26,786 nucleotides of DNA from a virus. Positions 1 to 7,577 of the stretch are shown in pieces; the first letter of the stretch is position 1, and each line of letters starts with the position of its first letter. The notes below the pieces were generated by a model that saw only the letters and a program-made list of their open reading frames with translations, was not told where the DNA came from and did not search any database. Position numbers and translations under genes: made by a program. The stretch is from IMG/VR virus record IMGVR_UViG_3300010885_009894, positions 1 through 26,786 of that record; one strand, written 5' to 3'.

Positions 1-1213
1 CAATTGCTGTGCCGCCGCCGCCGGGATCACCATAATAGCCATTAATGCCACAGCGAGGGGAACTACCGCAAGATTGGCCTGATTGTCCTTCTCCTGACCC
101 TTTACTACCGCCTTGAATAACCATACCGGTTCCAACTGAGTAAGTGCCGGAGCCGCCGCCGCTGGATCCGGAACTTCCGCCATATGCCGAAATTAATACA
201 CTTCCGCCGCGGCTGATTGTCGAGCTTCCGCCTGTGCCACTTGCGCTGCTGCTACCGGAACCACCACTGACTCCATTACCAACAGTTACAGTTAATGATT
301 CACCCGGAGTAACAGACCAATTGTTTGAATAAACAACGCCACCACCACATCCACCAGAGCCAGCCAGCCCACCAGAGTCACCATCGCCACCACCACCACC
401 GCCAACAGCAATTGCGCTAATTGTTGTAACTCCAGTTGGAACGACAAAAGAATAAGTGCCGGGCGTTGTAAAAGATTCCTGACCACTAACCGACGTCGGT
501 GTAGCGTATCTACACGCTATAATTGAATTATATAAAGATGATATTTGTGTTGAGGTTAATTCGTAATTCCATATACCATACATAGCAAAGCGATTTCCGG
601 TCGCATTATAGCTGTTTGAGCCACTAGCAGCATGGCCATTACCAATGGTAAACACAGTGCCATATGCCGGTAAACTGCTGTTGGAACTACCGTGAAGAAC
701 TCCATTTCTATATGCTTTTGTTACGCCACCGCCGGGTTGTATTACCCATACATGGTGTTCCCAATTGCCAGGAGTTCCAAGTAGTGTGGGATTAAACAGA
801 TTACTGTCACCGTCCCAAGAGTTAGCAACAAATCGACCGTGAACACTGCTGCTATGCCACATACTGATGCCTTCGCTTGAACTTGCTGCTTTTAAAAATG
901 ACCAGGGCATGTACTGTCCATTAACTGAAGGTACAAAAACTAAAACACTAATCGAAACACGACTTATGCCAGACCAATTTGGAGTCCAGTTTGTGGTTAT
1001 ATAACTGCCAGAGCTGCCAGTAGTTTCTAAAGTTGGCATGTTTGTTATAGTTTGTCCACCTATCGAAGCATTAACGACTGTGTTAGTAACACCACTAGAA
1101 GCAGAAGCCAATGTTACAGAACTACCATTTACTAATGTTTTACCGTTATTACTAGTTATTGCTGAAAAATCTGTTGCAAATAATAGTCCAGTAGAATATG
1201 CACCCGAAGTCAC
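1..1213 (-). CDS. Tail fibre/adhesin with LamG-like and glycine-rich domains (partial, runs off window)
   Basis: This frame stays open from position 1222 to the window edge with no stop, about 407 codons. The first half reads as a concanavalin/LamG-like jelly-roll, with 'WEHHVWVIQPGGG', 'KAYRNGVLHGS', 'FTIGNGHA' and 'MYGIWNYELTSTQISSLYN' in the usual order. It then passes into 'FTTPGTYSFVVPTGVTTISA' followed by a glycine-rich region, the common fibre-tip architecture of phages. Its likely role is host-surface glycan binding. The start is uncertain. The frame begins directly after the TAG that ends the upstream 298-aa gene, and it is the same frame. The first candidate start is GTG at 1213, nine bases after that stop, with no visible Shine-Dalgarno; the first ATG (1039) lies inside the domain. 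It may therefore be the C-terminal part of the upstream protein reached by readthrough or separated by a nonsense change. The domain calls are solid; the gene boundary is not. Confidence 0.75.
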   Translation of the reverse strand, partial: MTSGAYSTGLLFATDFSAITSNNGKTLVNGSSVTLASASSGVTNTVVNASIGGQTITNMPTLETTGSSGSYITTNWTPNWSGISRVSISVLVFVPSVNGQYMPWSFLKAASSSEGISMWHSSSVHGRFVANSWDGDSNLFNPTLLGTPGNWEHHVWVIQPGGGVTKAYRNGVLHGSSNSSLPAYGTVFTIGNGHAASGSNSYNATGNRFAMYGIWNYELTSTQISSLYNSIIACRYATPTSVSGQESFTTPGTYSFVVPTGVTTISAIAVGGGGGGDGDSGGLAGSGGCGGGVVYSNNWSVTPGESLTVTVGNGVSGGSGSSSASGTGGSSTISRGGSVLISAYGGSSGSSGGGSGTYSVGTGMVIQGGSKGSGEGQSGQSCGSSPRCGINGYYGDPGGGGTAI

Positions 1214-1222
1214 AAGATCTAT

Positions 1223-2119
1223 CTAGGTGGTGGCGACGCTGCCACCACTCCAGGAAACGGTACCTGTACCAGCAGTAATTGTTGTAATTTTGTAACCGCC
1301 CGTGGGTGATGTGGTTGAACCCGTTAATCCACTGCCGATTGTGATTGTGAATATTTGTGAATATTTAAGAACAACAACTCCTGTACCCCCTGCGCCTCCG
1401 CTGCCGCCACCGCCAGCGGCTCCGCCACCGCCGCCGCCACCGGTATTAGGCGTTCCTGCAGTTCCTGCAGGAGAACCGCCATAGCCGCCGGGACCTCCGC
1501 CATTGCTGGCAGTACCAGCAGGAGCAGACGCTCCAGAATATCCACCACCACCACCACCACCGGCATAATAAGTTGCTGTAATAGATGAAAAAATGCCCAC
1601 GCCCCCATCACCGCCCTTATTACTTCCAGTGTTTGCGTTTTGCCCTGGGCCGCCGGCGCCACCACCACCACCGTTAGTATACGGAGGACTTCCAGAACTT
1701 CCACCACCGCCGGCATACCCCTGACCCGGAGTACCTGCACCACCTTGAGAAGGACTTCCGCGATATCCAGCACCACCGCCTGATCCTCCTGCATTTCCTC
1801 CAATTTGACCTGGAGATTCTGCACCACCATATCCACCGCCTAGCGCCGTGTAACTATAAAATATAGAATTACCACCATTTGTTCCGTTTGTTGAATTAGG
1901 AACACCCCCAATGCCAACAGTTACATTATATGTTCCAGATGGGTTTAAAATAGTACCTGTAACTACACCGCCACCACCACCACCACCACCTGTGTTCCAC
2001 CCGCCTGCTCCACCACCGGCAACAATTAAATATTCCACAGTAGGACCCGTTGCTGTATTTTTATATGGTGCTGTTATTCCCCAAAAGGCCACCGAGCGCA
2101 TTGATGCTGATATTGTCAT
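1223..2119 (-). CDS. Glycine-rich tail adhesin (298 aa)
   Basis: A short N-terminus ('MRSVAFWGITAPY') leads into 'VEYLIVAGGGAGG', the classic opening of phage glycine-rich tail domains. Poly-Gly stretches with scattered Pro, Ser and Tyr follow, ending in 'GTGVVVLKYSQ' and a beta-rich tail 'GGYKITTITAGTGTVSWSGG'. In the phage S16 gp38 adhesin, comparable Gly-rich motifs pack as polyglycine-II helices that present variable receptor-binding loops; a similar role at a fibre tip is inferred here. Unlike the three Gly-rich proteins at 13511-17069, this one contains no cysteine. The ATG lies three bases from the stop of the upstream fibre gene, with a GGAT sequence just before it. It ends in TAG while most neighbours end in TAA, and the same frame stays open beyond it. 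Confidence 0.85.
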   Translation of the reverse strand: MTISASMRSVAFWGITAPYKNTATGPTVEYLIVAGGGAGGWNTGGGGGGGGVVTGTILNPSGTYNVTVGIGGVPNSTNGTNGGNSIFYSYTALGGGYGGAESPGQIGGNAGGSGGGAGYRGSPSQGGAGTPGQGYAGGGGSSGSPPYTNGGGGGAGGPGQNANTGSNKGGDGGVGIFSSITATYYAGGGGGGGYSGASAPAGTASNGGGPGGYGGSPAGTAGTPNTGGGGGGGAAGGGGSGGAGGTGVVVLKYSQIFTITIGSGLTGSTTSPTGGYKITTITAGTGTVSWSGGSVATT

Positions 2120-2121
2120 GA

Positions 2122-3234
2122 TTATCCAAAGTTAGCAGATGCTGATCCCAGCACAGTCCATGTGCTTGCTCGTCTGATCAGGCTAAATGCCCAAATGTCT
2201 GTTTTGTTTACAGTTCCGGTAGGGACTAAACTTCCAAACCATTTGATCGTTTGCGTAACCCCGTCAATATTACATCCTGTAATTTTGTAGGCAGTTGCAC
2301 CCTGAGGCACAATGATATTCATAGTTATCACTTTACCGTTAGTAGTGGGCAAGTTTGTAAGGTTAACTGTCCAGTCGATTGCGGGAGAGGTTGTGTGATA
2401 AAACAGTGTGCCTTGACTAAAGTTGTATGCAACCACCGATGCGCTAACTACATCAATAATTGCTTCTCTACTTGATGTTATGTCAATTAATTCCGTTGCC
2501 GTTAATCCCGTTGTTGATATTCCGGTGTAGCTGGTAATTAATCCATTCACTGCTAGACTGTCTAATACACCAACAGACGTAATATTAGTCTGTGCAGGTG
2601 CTACTATTGTGCCATTTAATGTTTGCGCATATACAGTCGACCACACTTTATCTACTGAGCCTAAATTTAAATTATTACCCAACAATGGTAGAAATGATTT
2701 ATTAACGTTTAAAGCAGAATCAGTATGATTCCAAACTAGTTCGGCGCCCGCGCCTGAAATTCTAATGCCGCCGCCATTGGCCTGTTGAGACGACGCTGCA
2801 TTTTTTGCTATAACAACCGACACATCTGCAATTTCTAAAGTAGATGAATTAATTACAGTTGTTGATCCAGCAACTTCTAAATTTCCATTGACAACTAACG
2901 TGTTTACAGTTGTTGTGCCACTAACATTCAATGTACTAGCCGCGGTGATCGAATTTAGTGTTGATGCCCCGGACACTGTTAAAGACGATAATGTAGTTGA
3001 CGGGGTTGTGGAAGTTACAGTACGTGCTTGCCACGTGCTTGCTAGTGCATTGTAGGACAGTAGCTGATCATTGGTTGCGGCGGCCACATCAACGTCTGTT
3101 AGATCATCGAGATTTAGGGTGCCACCGCTTGATCTGTTTTTCCAGGTGGTCCCATTCCATATCCACGTGTTAGTACCATTAGAATAGGTGGTTACATTGG
3201 GTACAAGGTTTGTATTGGGAAAGTTTATGGCCAT
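2122..3234 (-). CDS. Modular tail fibre protein (370 aa)
   Basis: The N-terminus 'TYSNGTNTWIWNGTTWKNRS' is a short module frequent at the start of marine phage fibre proteins, followed by 'LDDLTDVDVAAATNDQLLSY'. The middle (about residues 75-220) is Ser/Thr/Val-rich repetitive beta sequence typical of trimeric fibre shafts. It includes 'GGGIRISGAGAELVWNHTDS' and 'LLGNNLNLGSVDKVWSTVYA', motifs seen in T4-like fibre proteins. The C-terminal 110 residues look globular. The protein is probably a fibre or baseplate-attached spike. It is first in its transcription block: a 66-base gap containing a late-promoter-like box precedes it, and the SD is weak (AGAG). The two downstream Gly-rich genes follow with almost no gap and are probably co-transcribed. 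The structural call is confident; which fibre it forms is unknown. Confidence 0.82.
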   Translation of the reverse strand: MAINFPNTNLVPNVTTYSNGTNTWIWNGTTWKNRSSGGTLNLDDLTDVDVAAATNDQLLSYNALASTWQARTVTSTTPSTTLSSLTVSGASTLNSITAASTLNVSGTTTVNTLVVNGNLEVAGSTTVINSSTLEIADVSVVIAKNAASSQQANGGGIRISGAGAELVWNHTDSALNVNKSFLPLLGNNLNLGSVDKVWSTVYAQTLNGTIVAPAQTNITSVGVLDSLAVNGLITSYTGISTTGLTATELIDITSSREAIIDVVSASVVAYNFSQGTLFYHTTSPAIDWTVNLTNLPTTNGKVITMNIIVPQGATAYKITGCNIDGVTQTIKWFGSLVPTGTVNKTDIWAFSLIRRASTWTVLGSASANFG

Positions 3235-3250
3235 GTTGTTATCTCTTTGT

Positions 3251-3260
3251 ATATTTATTA
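3251..3260 (-). promoter_or_regulatory. Putative T4-type late promoter box before the 370-aa fibre gene
   Basis: On the minus strand this reads TAATAAATAT, close to the T4 late -10 box TATAAATA. It lies 16 bases or more upstream of the ATG at 3234, in one of the few real intergenic gaps. Four other gaps in the window carry a similar ATAAATAT core. The gap is AT-rich, so chance cannot be excluded. Confidence 0.45.
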
Positions 3261-3300
3261 TGCGTTTAATTCAATAACTAGATTAAACCAGTTTGCACAA

Positions 3301-4959
3301 TTAGCCCCAGGCTCTTATTTTTCTTCTAGGGTATAACATTCCCGATGCCAAGGTAGGTCTAGATTTAAATGTATTTCTGGGCAGGGTTTGCCCACTTATG
3401 GGTCTTTCTAATTTATAAAATAGATATCGATTATTCCCGTTATCACCAAACCATTGATAGTTCCCCCAGCTTGAGCCAGTGCTCCCAATCTGATTTTTTT
3501 TGGAATTTTCTATAAGATATGTCAACGCTTCGCTGGCAGTTAGATTGGGATTTTGTTCAGCCAAACAAGCCAATGTTCCGCAGACCTGTGGACTAGCCAT
3601 GCTGGTTCCGGAAATACTACCTATTTTATAACTTGAATTTCTAGGGTCGTTTGCTAAGGTAAGGCCATATTCAGTGGCAGCAGTTGAGTCAAAAAATGAG
3701 GAAACAATGTTGGTTCCTGGAGCCCATATGTCAACACGGTTACCAAAGTTGCTAGAACTGTTTTTATATTCTGCCTGCTGAGCACTAACGTTGCCGACCA
3801 CAATTACACCGGCTGCAACTGCTGGACTCGATCCCTGAGAATGAACATAGTCAAAGCCACCAATTCTAATACTATTATTGTAATCTTGATTGCCACTATA
3901 TGCAGAATTCCAAAAACTATTACCCGCTGCTGCCACAACAATAACGCCATCGGCTATGGCATCTATGACGTCGGCATCGAGAGCAGCATATGTGCTTGGC
4001 ATTCTATAAAGATATGTACCAGCTGGAACTGGAACGCCATTCAGTTCTAACGATATTTTTTTATTGGCGGTGCTTAATGCTGAGATATCTGTAAATACGC
4101 CTCTGTAGGTAACACCAGTGATCGATGTTAGTTGAAGATCGCCGTATGAATAACCCCAACTGTGATTGGTTACGGTTGGGTTTCTTCGCCCAGTCGCAGG
4201 ATTAATGGCCTTGTTTTTATGAAACGCTCTAAGATAATCAAAAATATAAAGTTCCCAATTGGCAGGGGAGTTTGCGCCAGCATAACCAAATTCCATATTA
4301 TAGATATTGGCATCTCTGGCCCAACCTTGTGTATTACCCGCTACTGTTCCTGCAACGTGTGTTCCGTGATTGCTAGACATATTGCTATAATCGTATACTC
4401 CGCTTGTAGATATTCCGACAACTGAACTCAATGTAAACCAATTAAATTGATTGACTCTGCTACCGCCGGTGCCGTCTACGTTTAGAGCAAACTCGGGATG
4501 GAGAGGATTTATGTGTGCGTCAACTACTACAACATCTACATTTTTTCCTGAACTTGTTGTAGTTACAGTTTGACTACTTTGTGTGAACGATCCATCGGTC
4601 CCCCAACCTGCTAGTGTCTCGCCGCCAGCTACTCGATATAAACCCCAATTTTTGTCATTGGTATCAATATTGGGACTTTTTTCAAAGTTTCCAGCTTGTG
4701 TCCAATGATGTACAACTTCAATGCCCATTTCTCTAGGAGGACGTTCTACTGCTATTACTCTAGGATCAGTTCTTAGTTGAACTGCTTCTTCATCGGTCAA
4801 CATGAAATGCGTGTTTCTACTAAGTTCTCTCAACTGTGTTATATCAACAATTCTATTTGGAATATAAAGTGCGCCGTCAGGCGACTCCATATCTGCGATA
4901 ATTGAATCCGCATCAGCCATTGTTTTAGCAGTAACAACGTATTCTTTTAAATCGCTCAT
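3301..4959 (-). CDS. Subtilisin-family (S8) serine protease with propeptide, tail-associated
   Basis: The full S8 catalytic set is visible: Asp147 in 'VDVVVVDAHINPLHPEF', His198 in 'NHGTHVAGTVAG', the oxyanion Asn347 in 'GVIVVAAAGNS' and Ser453 in 'SGTSMASPQVCG'. Residues 1-75 resemble an inhibitor-I9 propeptide ('EYVVTAKTMADADSI' and 'LTDEEAVQLRTDPRVIAVER'), which in subtilisins acts as intramolecular chaperone and inhibitor. No signal peptide is seen, so it probably acts in the infected cell during assembly or as a virion component. The C-terminal 60 residues are basic and proline-rich and match nothing I recognise. An SD (GAGG) lies seven bases before the ATG, inside the end of the upstream fibre gene, so the two genes are coupled. 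Fibre maturation or digestion of host surface protein are both possible. The protease call is very confident; its role is inferred. Confidence 0.95.
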   Translation of the reverse strand: MSDLKEYVVTAKTMADADSIIADMESPDGALYIPNRIVDITQLRELSRNTHFMLTDEEAVQLRTDPRVIAVERPPREMGIEVVHHWTQAGNFEKSPNIDTNDKNWGLYRVAGGETLAGWGTDGSFTQSSQTVTTTSSGKNVDVVVVDAHINPLHPEFALNVDGTGGSRVNQFNWFTLSSVVGISTSGVYDYSNMSSNHGTHVAGTVAGNTQGWARDANIYNMEFGYAGANSPANWELYIFDYLRAFHKNKAINPATGRRNPTVTNHSWGYSYGDLQLTSITGVTYRGVFTDISALSTANKKISLELNGVPVPAGTYLYRMPSTYAALDADVIDAIADGVIVVAAAGNSFWNSAYSGNQDYNNSIRIGGFDYVHSQGSSPAVAAGVIVVGNVSAQQAEYKNSSSNFGNRVDIWAPGTNIVSSFFDSTAATEYGLTLANDPRNSSYKIGSISGTSMASPQVCGTLACLAEQNPNLTASEALTYLIENSKKNQIGSTGSSWGNYQWFGDNGNNRYLFYKLERPISGQTLPRNTFKSRPTLASGMLYPRRKIRAWG

Positions 4960-4960
4960 T

Positions 4961-6940
4961 TTAAGCCTCGATTTTTAATATAGTCAATGTTACAACAATA
5001 GTAGTTGTGCTGCCACTTAGATTTGTAACTGCTAATTCGATATTTGTTGTTGGTGTGCTTTCGTTATTAAAACCAATAGTCCCGGGCCCAATTATAATTG
5101 TTTGAGCCCCTGAAGTTATAACCTCTGCTATAACACCAGATCCCGGAGTTGGATCAGAGGTTTGTAATCGACTAGAATCTAACGTCCTTGATGTTAGATC
5201 GGAATATATTCTTACCCAAGCGGCCGCCGAAGTTTGGATCTTGTACAATACATAACCCTTGAATCCAACAATGGTCAAGTTACCTGTAGCATTATTTGCC
5301 AAACTAGCTGTAGTCCCAGCAACAGTTCCACGTGATGCCAAGCCCGCGTTATTGACAGTAATGACACCCACCATGTTGCCATGTATTGAACAAATATATC
5401 GGTAAGCACCATTAACATCTGCTGGAATTTGCCAGTACAGCGTTCCTGTAACCTTACCTTGAGCATTTGTTCCTGTACTAACTGTCCCGTCAACTGCTAC
5501 ATGAATTAGACCAGTATCGTAATTTACGCCACCGCTGGTTTGTATCAAAAACGGATGACCGGTGACATTTAAATTAAATGCAATAGTAGTACCGCTAATG
5601 GTATATATAGTAGGATTGTTACCCGAGTACTGATTGTTGAACAAGTATGCCGCCGATGACGGAGCAGTAACATCCAGCCGTGTAATAGCAGGGTAGGTGG
5701 TGATGCTGGTAGCAGATGCACTAATAACGCCGCTGCCATTTATTGTAACTGTGGTGCCATCTATTTTGACGCCACCTAGTTGTGTAGTAGTGGCTGTGGC
5801 CAATGCGATAGAGCCCGATGTGTTGACAAGTCCACTAGTGGCAACTGCTGGCACGACAACTCCACCTAGTTGTGTAGTAGTGGCTGTGGCCAATGCGATA
5901 GAGCCCGATGTGTTGACAAGTCCACTAGTTGAAGCCGCTGGTATTATAACACCACCTAACACTGTGGTAGTGGCTGCGGGTAATGAATAGGTGCTGCCTG
6001 CTGAAACACCAGTTACTGTTCCAGTAAACACTGGATTATTAAACATTGTTGCTTTACTTTCATTTGTTACATTACCCAATCCGACCATTGCTGCGGTAAT
6101 GCCAGTTACTGTTCCTGTAAATATCGGGCTAGCTGTAGGGGCCTTGCCGGCAACGGTACTATTTAAAGTTGTTAGAAATAACGGATCGTTATTCAGTGCT
6201 GCTGCAATTTTGCCCAGCGTGTTTAACGCCAACGGTGCAGAATCAACAACGGTATTAATTGAAAGGTCCACGTATGCTTGACTAACTCCCGAGCCCCCAG
6301 ATACGCCCCCAGCCGATGCAGGTTGAACCCACTGATCGCTAGTGCCGTCTTTGTAATAGACAAACAACTCACCGGTATTTGAATTAAACCATAAACTACC
6401 AGTTTCAGTCACAGACGGTGCTGTATCACTTACTTGAACAGAAACGCCGCTGCCTGTAGTGCCGCCCCCGGGTAGAGGTGGGGGGGCCGTTCCCCCGCTG
6501 CCCCCGCCTCCCGGAGCAAACGATCCAACCACAGTGGGGCGTTTGAGTGGCAGCATAGTTTCTGAATATGTGGCAAACAGACTAATTCTAGAGCCTGCAT
6601 AAGCAGCATTTGCAGGGCTGGCTTTTAGGCTAAGCCAACTGTTAGTAACTTCAGCGGTTACTGTGATCAGTTGATCATCTACACTGGTACGACCATACAC
6701 TGTAAAACTTGCATGATCAGGGCGGGCAACTACCATGACCTGCAACGACTCTTTCTGATTTGAATCAAACTCTACAGTGATAAAGTAATTGGCGCTGGTA
6801 AATGCTCCAACAAACCAACGATCGATTTCAGTGTTGGTGTAGACTTGAAGGTGATCACCTTTGTAAGAGAAATTGGTGCCAGATTTTAGCGCAAGTGTGC
6901 CTTGTGGTCCTGGAATAAAGTACTGGGTTAAATTTAGCAT
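4961..6940 (-). CDS. Multidomain tail fibre with collar-type repeats and cupredoxin-like domain (659 aa)
   Basis: The N-terminal domain (about 1-140) is followed by a Gly/Pro linker (143-165) and the fibre module 'GSLWFNSNTGELFVYYKDG' (181-199). Residues 240-310 hold 'APTASPIFTGTVTGITAAM'-type shaft sequence. Residues 320-392 contain repeated 'ATTTQLGGV' units on a 30-residue period. Residues about 416-530 read as a cupredoxin-like beta-sandwich with potential type-1 copper ligands: His462 in 'VTGHPFLIQTSGG', then Cys517, His520 and Met523 in 'YRYICSIHGNMVGVITV'. The C-terminal 125 residues are beta-rich and not recognised. It is probably a trimeric fibre. SD TAGGA precedes the ATG, inside the loop of a short hairpin. 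It is first gene of the block that continues into the protease. Whether metal is bound cannot be told from sequence. Confidence 0.85.
   Translation of the reverse strand: MLNLTQYFIPGPQGTLALKSGTNFSYKGDHLQVYTNTEIDRWFVGAFTSANYFITVEFDSNQKESLQVMVVARPDHASFTVYGRTSVDDQLITVTAEVTNSWLSLKASPANAAYAGSRISLFATYSETMLPLKRPTVVGSFAPGGGGSGGTAPPPLPGGGTTGSGVSVQVSDTAPSVTETGSLWFNSNTGELFVYYKDGTSDQWVQPASAGGVSGGSGVSQAYVDLSINTVVDSAPLALNTLGKIAAALNNDPLFLTTLNSTVAGKAPTASPIFTGTVTGITAAMVGLGNVTNESKATMFNNPVFTGTVTGVSAGSTYSLPAATTTVLGGVIIPAASTSGLVNTSGSIALATATTTQLGGVVVPAVATSGLVNTSGSIALATATTTQLGGVKIDGTTVTINGSGVISASATSITTYPAITRLDVTAPSSAAYLFNNQYSGNNPTIYTISGTTIAFNLNVTGHPFLIQTSGGVNYDTGLIHVAVDGTVSTGTNAQGKVTGTLYWQIPADVNGAYRYICSIHGNMVGVITVNNAGLASRGTVAGTTASLANNATGNLTIVGFKGYVLYKIQTSAAAWVRIYSDLTSRTLDSSRLQTSDPTPGSGVIAEVITSGAQTIIIGPGTIGFNNESTPTTNIELAVTNLSGSTTTIVVTLTILKIEA
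5772..5929 (-). repeat. Two 68-bp exact tandem repeats on a 90-bp period in the fibre gene
   Basis: The segments 5772-5839 and 5862-5929 are identical by eye. They encode two copies of the unit ending in 'ATATTTQLGGV', with a more diverged third unit adjacent. Nucleotide identity, not just protein similarity, points to recent duplication or gene conversion in the fibre shaft. Confidence 0.85.
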
Positions 6941-6960
6941 GTGATCCTACCGTTATCACA
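6940..6960 (-). promoter_or_regulatory. Small hairpin around the SD and start of the 659-aa fibre gene
   Basis: On the minus strand TGTGAT (6960-6955) can pair with ATCACA (6945-6940), leaving a nine-base loop that holds the SD GGTAGG. The A of the start codon lies in the stem. A six-base AT-rich stem is weak, so any effect on translation is speculative. Confidence 0.35.
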
Positions 6961-6970
6961 ATATTTATCT
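6961..6970 (-). promoter_or_regulatory. Putative late promoter box before the 659-aa fibre gene
   Basis: The minus strand reads AGATAAATAT about 20 bases upstream of the ATG at 6940, matching the TATAAATA late box except at its first bases. It is back-to-back with a similar box on the plus strand at 7010, making a divergent promoter region. Confidence 0.5.
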
Positions 6971-7009
6971 AATATTTGCATCAGTCAATATTAGCAATAC
7001 CTGTTGATT

Positions 7010-7019
7010 CTAAATATAA
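7010..7019 (+). promoter_or_regulatory. Putative late promoter box before the plus-strand HAD-like gene
   Basis: The sequence CTAAATATAA lies about 25 bases before the ATG at 7044 and shares the TAAATAT core with the other boxes. It is followed by an SD, AGGG at 7033-7036. Confidence 0.4.
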
Positions 7020-7043
7020 GTATATTACTAACAGGGCATAGAC

Positions 7044-7577
7044 ATGAATCGATTCAAATATCTTTTAGATAACATTCCAGCAAGATCCAGTAGCGGAGTA
7101 CTTGGAATTTTCCCTTGGGGATTAATTATTGATGATAAGGAAACTAGCATTAAAAATCAAAAATTAACCTTTATTGAAGAAGGTGTTGATTTCTTACAGT
7201 ATATTGCTAGTAAAAAAACGCCTATGGTATTGTTTCTCAATCAGTTTAAACCCCCTGTGCCTATGAACACTCTCAAAGAATTTGCAGAGGCAGTTGAAGA
7301 CTTTGTTAAAAAACAAGGTGTTGATCTAGTGGGAATGTATTGGTGTCCAGGAAGCGATAAAAAAGACCCGTTTGTGGTTCCAAACGCCGGCATGTTTCAT
7401 CGAGTGACTGAAAACACAGGAATAACCTGGGACGGAATGCCAGTTATTTCTAATAACGAACTAGATTTATCCGCAGCACTAAAAGTCAAGGCATTACCGA
7501 TTAAAATTGGTGGTAACAGTACCAAGTGGACAACATTTGCATCTCTACCAGACTGGCGTAATTCTCAATCTAACTAA
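7044..7577 (+). CDS. HAD-fold protein lacking catalytic residues (177 aa)
   Basis: The layout resembles the HisB-N/GmhB branch of HAD phosphatases: a first strand (20-31), 'FIEEGVDFLQYIASKK' (43-58), 'PMVLFLNQ' (60-67), 'GVDLVGMYWCPG' (92-103), 'VPNAGMFHRVTENTGI' (112-127) and 'VISNNELDLSAALKVKALPI' (134-153). However, the motif-I DxD is replaced by Phe23-Pro-Trp25 in 'GIFPWGLIIDD', the motif-III Lys is missing before 'PNAGM', and the motif-IV Gly-Asp is Ser-Asn. As read, it cannot be an active phosphotransferase of this family. It may be a binding or scaffold protein. It is the only gene on this strand and has a good SD (AGGG). Its stop overlaps the end of the convergent oxygenase gene by eight bases. 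The fold call is moderate; function is unknown. Confidence 0.65.
   Translation: MNRFKYLLDNIPARSSSGVLGIFPWGLIIDDKETSIKNQKLTFIEEGVDFLQYIASKKTPMVLFLNQFKPPVPMNTLKEFAEAVEDFVKKQGVDLVGMYWCPGSDKKDPFVVPNAGMFHRVTENTGITWDGMPVISNNELDLSAALKVKALPIKIGGNSTKWTTFASLPDWRNSQSN

Noticed and set aside
1324-1836. 170-aa minus-strand frame rich in Val, Leu and Glu
   Set aside because: It overlaps the Gly-rich adhesin gene in another frame; its composition comes from shifted GGN codons and it has no SD or recognisable motif.
1380-2020. Repeated CCACCGCC-type tracts as microsatellite or CRISPR-like repeats
   Set aside because: They are poly-Gly codons in an adhesin; no constant repeat length or unique spacers.
3264-3288. 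GTTTAAT/ATTAAAC inverted repeat after the protease gene as a terminator
   Set aside because: Only seven AT-rich pairs with an 11-base loop and no T-tract; too weak to call.
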